64,000 nucleotides of DNA from Colwellia sp. (GTDB lineage Bacteria > Pseudomonadota > Gammaproteobacteria > Enterobacterales > Alteromonadaceae): assembly GCA_013215385.1 (NCBI GenBank), contig JABSOY010000005.1, positions 248,001-312,000 on the forward strand, read 5' to 3'. Both the position numbers and the translations under genes were made by a program. Shown here piece after piece: positions 35,986 to 46,400 of the stretch. The notes beneath the pieces were generated by a model that worked only from the letters and a program-made list of their open reading frames with translations, did not search any database and had not been told where the DNA came from. Each line of letters starts with the position of its first letter. The first letter of the stretch is position 1.

Positions 35986-37816
35986 CCCAAAGCAAACTTC
36001 TTGATAACGTATTATTACTATTGAGTTTTAATGTCCCAGTTTGACCATAATAACGCACATAGGGACGCAGCTTCATTATACTAATATTATCAACTAAGTA
36101 TAAACTATCGTAACCCATGGCGAAAATTCGCTGTAAGGAGTCACTACGGCTAGGCCATAAACTTTTACTGAGCGCGGCTAGTTGTGAGTTCTGCTGTTGG
36201 CTTTTTAACAGCCAGGGAATTTCAGTAAAGACCATATTGCGTAAATCTGTATTTTTACTACTATCTTGCTTGCTACTATGACTTCTAGAGCTGGCATACA
36301 CAGGGATTATTTTAGCGAAAGGGCTGGTATTAACATCGATATAAGGTTTTAGTAGCTTGATTTGATTTGGTGAGCCGACTAAATAAAACATATCTACATC
36401 ACGTCGGTTTCTCGTTTGTGTTTTTAAACTTTGCTTTAATCTTCTTTTTAAATCATTGATACGGGCTTGGCTACTATTGATATCGAGGCTAGATTTTAAT
36501 TGTGCTTGCATGTTCTTCCCTGTCTCGAAATAAACAATCTCGGGAGAATAGCCGGTAACTTGTTGCCATTGTTCAGTGAAAGTTTGTGCAATTCTTTTAC
36601 TGGTCTTATCGCGATGGCTTAAGACGACTGGCATTTGATAATTTTTTCGACTTAATGTCGTTGCCGCTTGAATAGCTTCATCTTCTGGGCGCATTGAAAA
36701 AATAACTTGCTCTGCTGTTCGTTGCGCTGTTTCTGGTGTGTTAAGTAATAAACTGGGCAGCGTTATTGCTGTGTTTGCTAAATATTTATCCACATTGCTT
36801 TTTAATAATGGCCCAATGACAAAGTGACTATCAAGGGAAATAAGTCGTTGGCTCAGGGTGGCCCAATCAAGTGTGTCTGCATCGATAAAGTATAGGTTTT
36901 TATCAGCATTGTTTTTATAAGCAGCTAAGACACCTTGCTGAGCGGCTTTTCCTGCTGCAGCTTGTTCACCAGAAAGTGGTAAAATAACCGCAATATTTTG
37001 TAATTCTTGATCTACATATTCTGGTGTTATCCGTAGGGACTCGATAACAACTTGGGCTGGATGAGCAGGGAAATTACGTTGCCATTGTGTAAGATATCTA
37101 TTAAAGCGATTTGAGTCATTACCAAATTTATGTGCATAACTTAACAATTGCTGCCAGCCTTTAAAATGAGGTGGTTTTTGTTTGGCGAGTTGCGTAACTT
37201 GCCAAGTGGAAAGTAAGCTTAATTCTTGCCATAACTGGTGGCTATCGTCACTGTTGGCTTGTGAACTTAACGAAAACCATTGTAATTTGGCATTTAACGA
37301 GCTGATTGGTAATTGTCTTTGTTTTTGTACTTTTGACAATAATAAGTAGTAATTTTCTTTATGGTTTACTTTGGTGTTTTTTAGGTAGACATCAGCTAAC
37401 TTAAGTTGATTAAAGGCTAATTCAATCTTATTCATTATCAATAAACTGTGAGCGTTAACTAATACTAATCGGTAGCTCTGTTGACTGTCGCTTGTCATCA
37501 CTAACAATTGCTCAGCGAGCCATAATGCCTGTGGATAGTTTTCTTCAACGATTAGTAATTCACTGGCATCGACCAATGTTGCCACTTGCGGAATAAACGT
37601 TTGAGTTTCTGCTTTTGTTATTAATTGTTGTGCAGTCACTGCGTGACTAGTCGATGATTTAGCGTTTTTTGTTGATTCAAGATCTTTTGTCACCGTAAGT
37701 TTTTTAGGCGCACTACAGCTTGATAGGAAAAATGCTATTAAGAAAATAGTAATAAATGATGGAAAAGAGCGAAAAAGTGCACTTTTATTGAACAATGAAG
37801 AATTAGTTTGGTTCAC
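35942..37816 (-). CDS. lpoA: Penicillin-binding protein activator LpoA
   Basis: 624 residues. The long N-terminus has a signal helix and lipobox AFFLSSC with Cys34. The N-terminal half is TPR-like helical, and the C-terminal half has a type-I periplasmic-binding-protein fold (IAVILPLSGEQAAAGKAAQQGVLAAY is the hallmark; also VIGPLLKSNVDKYL). LpoA is an outer-membrane lipoprotein that reaches through the peptidoglycan to activate PBP1A. Length fits the family. The gene is divergent from rsmI, as in E. coli. Confidence 0.95.
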   Translation of the reverse strand: MNQTNSSLFNKSALFRSFPSFITIFLIAFFLSSCSAPKKLTVTKDLESTKNAKSSTSHAVTAQQLITKAETQTFIPQVATLVDASELLIVEENYPQALWLAEQLLVMTSDSQQSYRLVLVNAHSLLIMNKIELAFNQLKLADVYLKNTKVNHKENYYLLLSKVQKQRQLPISSLNAKLQWFSLSSQANSDDSHQLWQELSLLSTWQVTQLAKQKPPHFKGWQQLLSYAHKFGNDSNRFNRYLTQWQRNFPAHPAQVVIESLRITPEYVDQELQNIAVILPLSGEQAAAGKAAQQGVLAAYKNNADKNLYFIDADTLDWATLSQRLISLDSHFVIGPLLKSNVDKYLANTAITLPSLLLNTPETAQRTAEQVIFSMRPEDEAIQAATTLSRKNYQMPVVLSHRDKTSKRIAQTFTEQWQQVTGYSPEIVYFETGKNMQAQLKSSLDINSSQARINDLKRRLKQSLKTQTRNRRDVDMFYLVGSPNQIKLLKPYIDVNTSPFAKIIPVYASSRSHSSKQDSSKNTDLRNMVFTEIPWLLKSQQQNSQLAALSKSLWPSRSDSLQRIFAMGYDSLYLVDNISIMKLRPYVRYYGQTGTLKLNSNNTLSRSLLWGVYQKDKVAETTME

Positions 37817-37892
37817 CAGCGATAAATCCGTGCTTTATTAGTTAGGTTTATAATAAACTTCATCTCCATCAGTCACAACTTAAGTATTCATT

Positions 37893-38741
37893 ATGTCGTC
37901 AGTATTTGTCGAACCAGGCACGCTTTACATTGTAGCAACTCCTATCGGAAATTTATCAGATCTTAGTCAGCGCGCTATCGAGGTGTTAACTCAGGTTGAT
38001 ATTATTGCTTGTGAAGATACTAGACATACCCAAAGATTACTTTCGGCATACTCAATAAAGAACAGAACCTTGTCTATGCACGACCATAATGAGCGCCAAC
38101 GGCAAGATTACATCGCAACTCTTTTGCAAGAGGGGAAAAGTCTTGCACTGGTTTCTGATGCAGGAACACCCTTGATCAGCGATCCTGGTTTTCACTTAGT
38201 ACGTCATTGTCGGCAGTTAGGTTTAAGCGTTTCTCCTGTGCCAGGTGCATGTGCTGCTATTGCTGCATTATCGGTTGCGGGTTTACCAACTGACCGTTTT
38301 ACTTTTGAAGGTTTTCTTCCATCTAAATCTGGTGCAAGACAAGCAACCTTAGCTAACTTACTTGAAGAACCGCGTACTATGGTTTTTTATGATGCACCAC
38401 GTCGAGCTATAGATACCGTAGCAGACATTGTTAAAGTACTCGGTGGTGAGCGTTATGTGGTTATTGCCCGTGAATTAACAAAAACCTTCGAAACGGTTCA
38501 TTCAGACACCGCTGCTAATTTATTAGCTTGGCTGCAAGAAGACCCAAATCAGCTTAAAGGTGAAATGGTGTTAATTATCGAAGGCCATAAAGTGGATGCC
38601 AACGAGATCCCAGCAAAAGCCATCGCGACATTAAAATTATTACTAGCTGAAATGAAGCCGAAAACAGCCTGTGCTATCACAGCTGAAATCTATGGTGTGA
38701 AAAAAAACGCCCTTTATGAGATAGCATTATCTTTTAAGTAG
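37893..38741 (+). CDS. rsmI: 16S rRNA 2'-O-ribose C1402 methyltransferase RsmI
   Basis: 282 residues of the tetrapyrrole-methylase-like fold. Signatures: GTLYIVATPIGNLSDLSQRA at the N-terminus, ACEDTRHTQRLL, LVSDAGTPLISDPG (SAM-binding region) and PVPGACAAIAALSVAGLPTD. With RsmH it modifies C1402 in the ribosomal P site. It is divergent from lpoA with 76 nt between them. A perfect hairpin lies downstream. Confidence 0.97.
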   Translation: MSSVFVEPGTLYIVATPIGNLSDLSQRAIEVLTQVDIIACEDTRHTQRLLSAYSIKNRTLSMHDHNERQRQDYIATLLQEGKSLALVSDAGTPLISDPGFHLVRHCRQLGLSVSPVPGACAAIAALSVAGLPTDRFTFEGFLPSKSGARQATLANLLEEPRTMVFYDAPRRAIDTVADIVKVLGGERYVVIARELTKTFETVHSDTAANLLAWLQEDPNQLKGEMVLIIEGHKVDANEIPAKAIATLKLLLAEMKPKTACAITAEIYGVKKNALYEIALSFK

Positions 38742-38776
38742 TGATTAAACAATTTACAACTAGGTGAGTAACAATA

Positions 38777-38804
38777 AAAATAGCTTGATACCTCAAGCTA
38801 TTTT
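38777..38804. terminator. Bidirectional terminator between rsmI and a small secreted peptide gene
   Basis: AAAATAGCTTGA pairs perfectly with TCAAGCTATTTT around TACC. It can end rsmI on plus and the 55-residue gene on minus. Confidence 0.9.
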
Positions 38805-38819
38805 CGTTTAATGATTTAG

Positions 38820-38987
38820 TTAAAGTCCAAACGGATCAATACACTCATCATCTTCTTCGTTCGATGTTGGAAGAGGAATACATATCTGTAAGGTATATTC
38901 TATTGGGGTTACTTGTGGGGTTGGCTCCACAGCTACAGGAGAGATAAGTAAAATAACCGTTGTGAATAAGCTTGTTAACAATTCCAT
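38820..38987 (-). CDS. Putative 55-residue exported acidic peptide
   Basis: An ORF with an AAGGGA ribosome site 7 nt upstream of its ATG. The N-terminal 19 residues (MELLTSLFTTVILLISPVA) look like a signal peptide or membrane segment. The rest is Pro-rich then acidic (SNEEDDECIDPFGL) with two cysteines (residues 36 and 49) that could pair. It lies alone between the rsmI terminator and the rnpB promoter. No family recognised. The ribosome site, exported character and adjoining terminator support it as a real gene. Confidence 0.55.
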   Translation of the reverse strand: MELLTSLFTTVILLISPVAVEPTPQVTPIEYTLQICIPLPTSNEEDDECIDPFGL

Positions 38988-39148
38988 AATTCATTCCCTT
39001 TGATTTGTGTTAATATTTTGCGTGTAAAATGTTTACACGATGTTAATATATACAGCTTTTCTTTATCCGTCAATATTAACTATTTCAAGTATATTCAATT
39101 AGTTAAAATTAAAAGTTGGTCTAACTTTGAGCTTTATCTATATTAATA

Positions 39149-39177
39149 TTGGCGAATTGTTTGTGTTCAGGTAGAAT
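39149..39177 (+). promoter_or_regulatory. rnpB promoter
   Basis: -35 TTGGCG (39149-39154) and -10 TAGAAT (39172-39177) with 17-bp spacing. They sit 6-7 nt before the predicted RNase P RNA 5' end, which is where a sigma-70 promoter should be. Confidence 0.75.
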
Positions 39178-39183
39178 ACGCCG

Positions 39184-39600
39184 CGAGTTGACCAGACAAT
39201 CGCTGCTTTATTCTTGTATCTCTTATTTTAATAAGGAATATATGGATAGGGGGGAGGAAAGTCCGGGCTCCAATGAGCAGGGTGCCAGGTAACGCCTGGG
39301 CGGCGTGAGCCGACGACAAGTGCAGCAGAGAGAAGACCGCCGATGGTTGTTGTTTTTATTTATAAGAATAACTTCACAGGTAAGGCTGAAAGGGTGCGGT
39401 AAGAGCGCACCGGATTACTGGTAACAGTAATTGCAGGGTAAACTCCACCCGGAGCAAGACCAAATAGGGTTTCATATGGCGTGGCTCGCGTTGAAACCGG
39501 GTAGGTTGCTTGAGCCTTAGAGCGATTTAAGGCCTAGACGAATGATTGTCACTCTTCCTCGGAAGAGATACAAAACCCGGCTTATGTGGTCAACTCAACT
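39184..39600 (+). ncRNA. rnpB: RNase P RNA, bacterial type A
   Basis: The P4 5' strand region GAGGAAAGTCCGGGCTCC is present near 39254, followed by CAGGGTGCCAGGTAACGCCT. GTGCAGCAGAGAG, AAGGGTGCGGTAAGAGCGCACC, AAACTCCACCCGGAGCAAG and GAATGATTGTC...AACCCGGCTTA occur in the right order. The ends pair as P1: GAGTTGACCA (39185-39194) with TGGTCAACTC (39587-39596). This RNA is the catalytic subunit that matures tRNA 5' ends. Ends are set by P1 and are accurate to a few bases. Confidence 0.98.
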
Positions 39601-39601
39601 A

Positions 39602-39932
39602 CTTTAGTAACCGCTTGATTATCTAATAAGTAATCAAGCGGCGCGCTAAAATTATTTCATATCAATATCTTAAATTAAAAACATGGTATACGGTTACTTA
39701 GACGTTACTGATTTTTACCGTCATCTCTCTACTCTAAAATCTACATTTGAAATTCATCTTCTAAATATATTTAGACTTAACTTTTTAGCTGATAAACTTT
39801 TTGCTCACCATTAATTTCAATGCTATAAAATCTTATCAAGTTAGATATACTGAACGTTATAAGCTTTTAAAAATTGGCCAATTCGACTACGTAACTTTCA
39901 GTCAGCACAATGTTAAGTTATTTTATTTGTTA
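39602..39932. other. Gene-free region with perfect inverted repeat after rnpB
   Basis: 331 nt between rnpB and the 3' end of the lanthipeptide exporter gene. CCGCTTGATTA (39611-39621) pairs perfectly with TAATCAAGCGG (39631-39641) across a 9-base loop. It has no U-run, so it could be a terminator or RNA-stabilising stem for rnpB. A plus-strand ORF here has no ribosome site and runs into the exporter gene. Confidence 0.6.
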
Positions 39933-42101
39933 TTAAACCGAGACATTTTCGGTTTCTATTTCAGTTGTTTTTTGTTCAAAGGGCAACTTTATTTCTCTGT
40001 CAGCGGAAGCGATAGTTTCTTTTCTATGTGCAATAATCACACGGGTAATATCTAAACGTTTTATTGCTTGATTAATATCAACCTCAAGCGCTGTATCAAG
40101 ATGGCTAGTTGCTTCATCCATAAAGAGAATCTTAGGTTTTTTATACAAAGCACGCGCTAAAATAAGTCGCTGCTTTTGTCCTCCTGACAAGCTAGAACCC
40201 ATATCACCAATTAAGCTGTCGTAACCCATCGGCATTTTGCTTATATCATCATGAATGGCTGCAAGTTCAGCGCAGTACACTACTAATTCCATGTCGATTT
40301 TAGTATCAAAAAAGGCAATGTTATCTGCTACAGAGCCAGATAAAAGTTCATCATTTTGCATCACTGCTGATATTTGTTGTCGATATTGACTCTTACCCAA
40401 TTGCTTTAGCGGGATACCATCAATAAGAATTTCACCGGAATTAAGTTGATTTAAGCCCAGCATTAATTTTAACAGTGTCGATTTCCCACAACCAGAAGGG
40501 CCGGTAATAGCGACAGACTCGCCGGCTTTTATTTCCAAGCTAAGATTGTTAATTACATTAGGCGTGGCATCACTGTATTTAAATGAGATGTTTTTAATGG
40601 ATATGCCGCCTTTAACCGTATGAGCTTTCACGTGTTGTGGCTGCAACTCTTCTTTTTCTGTCAAGGCGATATCGGCGAGACGCTCTAAATGTAAGCTCAG
40701 CATTTTAAATTCAATTAATTTGTCGATTAAGTTTGCCATCTTAGTCATGAATTGATTTTTATACGCCATGAAAGCAAACAGCATACCGGTACTAAAACCG
40801 CCTTGAATAACCAATGATGCCGCTAAATAAATTACTACTATATTTTCTAAACCAAACATTAATCGATTCATCGCAGAAAAAGATAAGCTGAAATGTCCTA
40901 AACGAATATTTTGATTAATAGCTTCAGCATAACTATTTTGCCATTGCCCTTCACGTTTAACTTCAGAGCCAAATAATTTTATTGTTTGAATCGCTCTTAC
41001 ACTTTCCATGAAGTTACTATTTTCTTTTGCTTTAGCAATGATTTCCTGCTCACTAATATTTCGAAACGGACGATACATCAATAAACGCATTAACGCGTAT
41101 AACACTACAGCTATCAATACTACAACCGACAATAATGGACTATAAAAAAATATCATTGCTAACGTAATTAAGGCCATCAAACCATCAATAATTGTTTCGA
41201 TAACACCTGTCGTCAGTAACCGTTTAACTTGCTGTAATGAATCAAAACGCGAAACAACGTCACCCATATGGCGTTTTTCAAAGTAATTTAATGGCAAACG
41301 AATAAGATGATGAAATAAATTAGCACCGAGCTGAATGCTCATCAAATTTCCAAAGTGCAATAAGGTTAACCCCCTCAAGCCATTGGTAATAATTTCAAAG
41401 ATTAAAACTAATGCAAACCCAACGGCCAGCACCGTTAATAATGAAGTATCCGCAGTTAAAATTACATCATCAATAACTAATTGAATGTAGTAAGGGCTAG
41501 CAAGGGCAAATACTTGTAATAAAAGCGATAAAGAAAAAATGAGAATAAGCGAGCTTTTTAAACCGGTAATCCTAGTCCAAAAGTCTGAAAATTTAAGGCT
41601 GGGTGCTTTCTTTTTTTCGGTGAATTCTTTTGTCGGTATTAGCTCTAAAACAACACCAGTAAAATGAGCTGAAGCTTCTTTCAAGGTTAATCGTTTTGCT
41701 CCTGAAGCTGGGTCATGGATCACAACCGACTTATCAGTGGCAGATTTTAGTACCACAAAATGATTCAAATCCCAATGTAATATACAAGGTGTTTGTAAAT
41801 TTTCTAAGTCTTCCAGCTCAATGCGTAGTGGTCGAGACGTTAAAGATAATCTCTCAGAAAAATTCATAATATCGAGTAATGTCGCACCTTCAAGCGACAA
41901 AACGAATTTCTTTCTCAGTGCTAACAAGTCAGTTTGATAACCATGAAAACCAGCAACCATGGCTAAACAGGCTAAACCACACTCAGTAGCTTCTGATTGC
42001 AATATTAACGGTAAACTTTTTCTATGCCAAAATTGCAGTTTTTTGGCCGGATTTAGCTCATCCTGACTTTGTTCATTAATAGATTGTTCGTTTTCAGACA
42101 T
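39933..42101 (-). CDS. Lanthipeptide exporter: C39 peptidase-ABC transporter (LanT/CvaB type)
   Basis: 722 residues. Residues about 28-160 are a C39 peptidase: Gln35 and Cys41 in LQSEATECGLACLAMVA, His114 in NHFVVL and Asp130 in HDPASG. Six membrane helices (about 175-470) follow. The ABC domain has GPSGCGKSTLL (Walker A), LSGGQKQRLILARAL (signature) and ILFMDEATSHLD (Walker B). Such transporters cut double-glycine leaders and export the product in one step. The precursor encoded at 48261 has a poly-Gly cleavage site. It is the last gene of the lanC-lanB-adaptor-exporter unit, 53 nt after the adaptor. Confidence 0.94.
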   Translation of the reverse strand: MSENEQSINEQSQDELNPAKKLQFWHRKSLPLILQSEATECGLACLAMVAGFHGYQTDLLALRKKFVLSLEGATLLDIMNFSERLSLTSRPLRIELEDLENLQTPCILHWDLNHFVVLKSATDKSVVIHDPASGAKRLTLKEASAHFTGVVLELIPTKEFTEKKKAPSLKFSDFWTRITGLKSSLILIFSLSLLLQVFALASPYYIQLVIDDVILTADTSLLTVLAVGFALVLIFEIITNGLRGLTLLHFGNLMSIQLGANLFHHLIRLPLNYFEKRHMGDVVSRFDSLQQVKRLLTTGVIETIIDGLMALITLAMIFFYSPLLSVVVLIAVVLYALMRLLMYRPFRNISEQEIIAKAKENSNFMESVRAIQTIKLFGSEVKREGQWQNSYAEAINQNIRLGHFSLSFSAMNRLMFGLENIVVIYLAASLVIQGGFSTGMLFAFMAYKNQFMTKMANLIDKLIEFKMLSLHLERLADIALTEKEELQPQHVKAHTVKGGISIKNISFKYSDATPNVINNLSLEIKAGESVAITGPSGCGKSTLLKLMLGLNQLNSGEILIDGIPLKQLGKSQYRQQISAVMQNDELLSGSVADNIAFFDTKIDMELVVYCAELAAIHDDISKMPMGYDSLIGDMGSSLSGGQKQRLILARALYKKPKILFMDEATSHLDTALEVDINQAIKRLDITRVIIAHRKETIASADREIKLPFEQKTTEIETENVSV

Positions 42102-42154
42102 GAAAAACAGCTCTTTTTATTATTAATATGTGAATACGGTATTACGGGTAAAAA

Positions 42155-43402
42155 CTACAATTGACCTTGTATACTAAAGACAGGGTCAAATAACCAACGT
42201 AATAATGAACGCTGTTCAATGACAATATCGGCATCGAGTTTCATACCCGAGCGCAGTGGAATATTTCGCCCGTAAGCTTGTATCATTTGCTTATTCAAGG
42301 CGACTACCACACGATAAGAAGGCACAGTAATTAAGCCAGGGATATCTGTCTCTTCAGGTAAAATTACATTAGCACTGATTTCCGATAATAAACCCTCGTA
42401 AATACCAAAACGTTGATAGGGAAACGCATGATAGCGCAACCGTGTTTCTTGACCCGTTTCAATAAAACCAAATGCAGAAGTTGGTACATAAATCACCGCT
42501 TGCATTACACTTCCTTCGGGCAAAATGCTCAGTAAATTTTGATTCATATTTACCGACTTCCCTTCTTTAACCAATATACCGGTAACAATTCCGTCTGCGG
42601 GTGCCCTAAGTTCACTAAGTCTTTGCTGCTTAATCGTAGCAAGTTGAGTGTTTACTTGTGCTAACTGGGTTGTTAACAGGTCAGTTTCCTTAGCTTGAAC
42701 AATAGGCAATAGTGCTAATTGGTTGTTTATTTGCTTAATTTGATTATCAATAGAGATCCGTTCTGAGTTCATTGCCGATGTTTGCTGCTCTAGCGCTAAT
42801 AAACTATCTTTTTGCTTATTAAGATCTAGCTCAGAGATAAAACCAGTTCCTGACAATAAACCCACTTGTTTCACTATTTTTTGATTGATTTCAACACGTT
42901 TGTTAAAAATATCACTTTGTAGCTTAAGTTGAGCTAAGCGTTGCACTAGGCTAGAGTGATTTTCATTAAGTGCTTGAGTTTCAAGTAAATGTTTATCCTT
43001 TTGATTTTTTAGCTGATGGTTAAGGATATTAAGCTGCATATCATATTGATTAATTAACGATTGATTCAGCTCAAAGCCCTCAATGCCATGTTTTTCAGAT
43101 TTAACTCGTAAGATAGGTTGATTCTTTTTTACTACTTGACCTTCATGCACTAATAATTCGGTTACGACTCCAGCTTGGGGGGCACTTAATCTTAACAATC
43201 CCGTATTGGGCTGCAATATTCCACTGACCGTTTCTTTTCGGGTGTAACTTCCTGCTGACAAGAAAATAAGGCTAGTTATCACTACAGCTATAAGGAGCAA
43301 AGCTAAAGATTTGAAAATAGGCGGTTGAACTAAACTAATAGTACCCGATAATCTATTTTTCTTATTATCTATAACTTCTTGTCTAAATAGTTGCTTCATC
43401 AA
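42155..43402 (-). CDS. HlyD-family secretion adaptor of the lanthipeptide cluster
   Basis: 415 residues: one membrane helix (about 31-50), a biotinyl-lipoyl-like half (LSAPQAGVVTELLVHEGQVVKKNQPIL), a long coiled coil (about 115-245), the second lipoyl half (ELRAPADGIVTGILVKEGKSV) and a beta-barrel C-terminus. This is the CvaA/MchE type of periplasmic adaptor that connects a C39-ABC exporter to an outer-membrane channel. No TolC-like gene is in the cluster, so a housekeeping TolC is probably used. The start overlaps the end of the lanB gene by 20 nt. Confidence 0.92.
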   Translation of the reverse strand: MMKQLFRQEVIDNKKNRLSGTISLVQPPIFKSLALLLIAVVITSLIFLSAGSYTRKETVSGILQPNTGLLRLSAPQAGVVTELLVHEGQVVKKNQPILRVKSEKHGIEGFELNQSLINQYDMQLNILNHQLKNQKDKHLLETQALNENHSSLVQRLAQLKLQSDIFNKRVEINQKIVKQVGLLSGTGFISELDLNKQKDSLLALEQQTSAMNSERISIDNQIKQINNQLALLPIVQAKETDLLTTQLAQVNTQLATIKQQRLSELRAPADGIVTGILVKEGKSVNMNQNLLSILPEGSVMQAVIYVPTSAFGFIETGQETRLRYHAFPYQRFGIYEGLLSEISANVILPEETDIPGLITVPSYRVVVALNKQMIQAYGRNIPLRSGMKLDADIVIEQRSLLRWLFDPVFSIQGQL

Positions 43403-46400
43403 CCTTTACCTGTGTTATTTTATTGTTCGTTGGTATCTTACTTTGTGAGAAATAATATCGTCTTAAAAAGTCATGCATCACTAATTCATGCTCTCTGCCA
43501 TATGCTTTAAACATCCGGTTATTGTGCATATGTAATAATGAACTAAGCAAGGTGTTTTTACTGCAATTAATGCCACTTTCTGTGGCTATTAACTGTTTTA
43601 AATCATTTATAATGGCTGAAGATTTTTGCTGCCAATTACTGACTAAAGCGAAAACTTGCCGTGTTATATTATCAACTTCAATAGTGGCGTCTTTTGCCGC
43701 AATATTTCGCTGATGATAATACGAAAAATCTGTATTAGTGGTTGCCTGAACAGGTTTGAATTTCGCCCCCAACTGTTTTCTAAGCAAACTTGACTCATTG
43801 AATTCTCTGCCAAATCCCGCTCTAAGGCCAGTGATAAACTCTAACTTTTCTTCTTCAGCATAATCAAAAGCAGTTAATAGGGTATCCGTCATTAACAGTG
43901 TAACCCTACTGCGTAATTCTTCGCCTGTTTCAGCTTCGAGTTGCACCGTTTTAGCAATTAAGCTGCTATCTGTCATAAATAAGCTTTCTACCAATGCCAT
44001 TGAGTCGGCGCCGCCATATCGCTCAACTTCTCTTTCATAAGTAAAAACTTCAGCTTTATGAATTTCGCCATGCTCTACCATGGGATCAAGTAGCTGATTG
44101 AGTTTAGGTAATAATTCCCCCCATAACAGCGCGGGCTCACCATAAAATCTAAGTCTTAAATGCCATTTTGGGTCGCCATAACGTATAAAGAACCACTTGT
44201 CATATAAAGGTGCGCACTGTTCAATAAGTGGTAACAACTGCTCAAATAATAATGCATCGACAGCGGTGTTACCTGAATAAATTTTTAAGCTCAGCCATTC
44301 TGACCCCGGTGAAAAACGACGTTTAATTTGCTTTAGCGCCACCTTATCTTGTGGTTTGTCAGTAATATGTTGATGAACTTTTGCTCCGGAATTAAAAAAT
44401 GGCACAATCAATTCATTCGCATAATATTGGCCATCGGGTGATTTAACCGGCGTTGAAAATTGAGAGGTTAATACTTCTTTTAATTCAACTTGCATTTGGC
44501 CTTTTGTTTCTGCCAGTAATATCTCTAACATCACAGGGTTGGTAATATTCAGTTGTAATACATTATCACTAAACGCATAAGCTAAATGGTCATCTAACTG
44601 ATATTTAGTCTTTAATGCTTGCCATTTTTGTTCATCTATTGCTGTAATGTTTGTCGCTTCACTCTCAGACCAGTGAATATTTAGCAGCTCAGCTAATGCT
44701 TTACGCGGAATACGCCACGTTTTAACCGATAAAATTAAATTATCCAGCATGATCCTTGGCACAAAACAGCTACTATTTTGACTATCAGGCAATGAAAAAC
44801 TTGGTGGCGATGCACCTTGATGCTGTAATTGGCTTAAAAATCTATAGGCACTTAAACTACGTGAAGAGGTATTATGAGCTGAAGATAAACGTGGAATAAC
44901 CTGTTTTTCAAGTCGTTTAGACCAAAGCTTAATTTGACCAGCTTCAATCCATACATAAAGATCACTGATCGGTATTTGAAATTGATCAGGTAAACTTGAG
45001 TCGGCCAAAAAGACAATTTCATATTTTCGTAAATGAGGCCTAGCAATAACATTGCCGGGACGTCCCTCTGGCATGTGTACTATTTCAGCAAAAATAACAT
45101 CGGGTGAGTGCTCACTCTCTTTATTTAGGTGCTCGACGACATTATTTTTTAAGTCATCATTTAAATGACAAAATCGTCCTAATAAATTAGCGGCGGAAGG
45201 ACCATAACAACCATTAAGTTTAATCAACAGCTTATCTTGTTGTTGCGACTCATCTTCAAAGAGTGAAATCATTGCGGCAAAAGAAGCCGGAAATTCACTG
45301 TCATCTATGGGGGTACTTATGTATTCATTCAATTCTTTTGATGTTAATTGAATAACTGACTTATCTCTATTCTCAGGTAGGCTAATTGTTTGGCTAATGA
45401 TATGATCTAACGACGAAGTTTCCTTAGCTTGCCCATTGCCAGCTGCGCTTTTTCTTAAGTGTAACCCCGATAGTAATGGCGCCTCGTAACCTGTTTCATT
45501 AGAAAAGCCAATACCTGACTCTTCATCTAATAATTTATCTAACTGAACAAATTGACCTTCAAACCTTTGATTAAACTGGCTAATGAAATCAGTGAAAATT
45601 TCACCACGTTGTGCCGATAAACTTTTGATTAATTTCAATTGTTTTAGCAATTTGTTTAATTGCTGTTCATCTAAGCTGCACTCTTTAAATGATCGATAAA
45701 TGTCTGTTTGGAAAAGTTTGTTTTCTTCGGTTTTAACCGGTAACTTATTTAATTGCGCCATTATTTTTCGATAATCAGCTGCCGCACCTAGCTTTTTATT
45801 ATCCACTTGTTGCAGTTGATGCAATACCGTAGATAAATGATCGGCCATCTCTGTTTGTGCTATGTTATTAAGAGAATTTATTAAGGCTTTATCTGGGGCA
45901 TCACCCGTTAGCGGTAAAGGGATATCGGCTAATAGAATAGATTCATCAATCAATTGTTGTAGATAACCCTCAACCTGATCTCGCTCTTCTTTTGTATAAT
46001 CGCTATTGTTATTAGTGTCGGTATTAGTGAGGGGATCAGTGACTGGCTTTGTGTTGCTTGAATCAGAAAAGCGCTTTAAAAAAGTATTTACTAGCTGGTT
46101 AAAACTTAGCCCTTGCTTGGCTTGCTCTAACATAAAACAAAAGTGCTCATCACTTTCAATCGCACTTAATCGGTACTGACGTGTTTTATCTGATTGATAT
46201 GCTTCAATATAGCGACAGTGCTCGCCGACAAAATAATGGCTAGAATTTGGATAATATTTTAACTGTTCACTACGAACGTTATTTTTTAATAAATATTCTT
46301 TAATGGCAGATAAATAGAAAATATCTAAACGTGTTGTCCGTGAATCATCGGTTAAAGTATTACTTAATAATTGGGTCTCTGTGCCAATTTCACCCATACG

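Noticed and set aside
39611-39641. Perfect 11-bp inverted repeat after rnpB considered as an integration site
   Set aside because: No integrase, no matching direct repeat and no foreign gene on one side. The simplest reading is an rnpB 3' stem.
39801-40055. Plus-strand ORF of 84 codons between rnpB and the exporter gene
   Set aside because: No ribosome site, and about half of it is antisense to the 3' end of the C39-ABC exporter. Composition is not protein-like.
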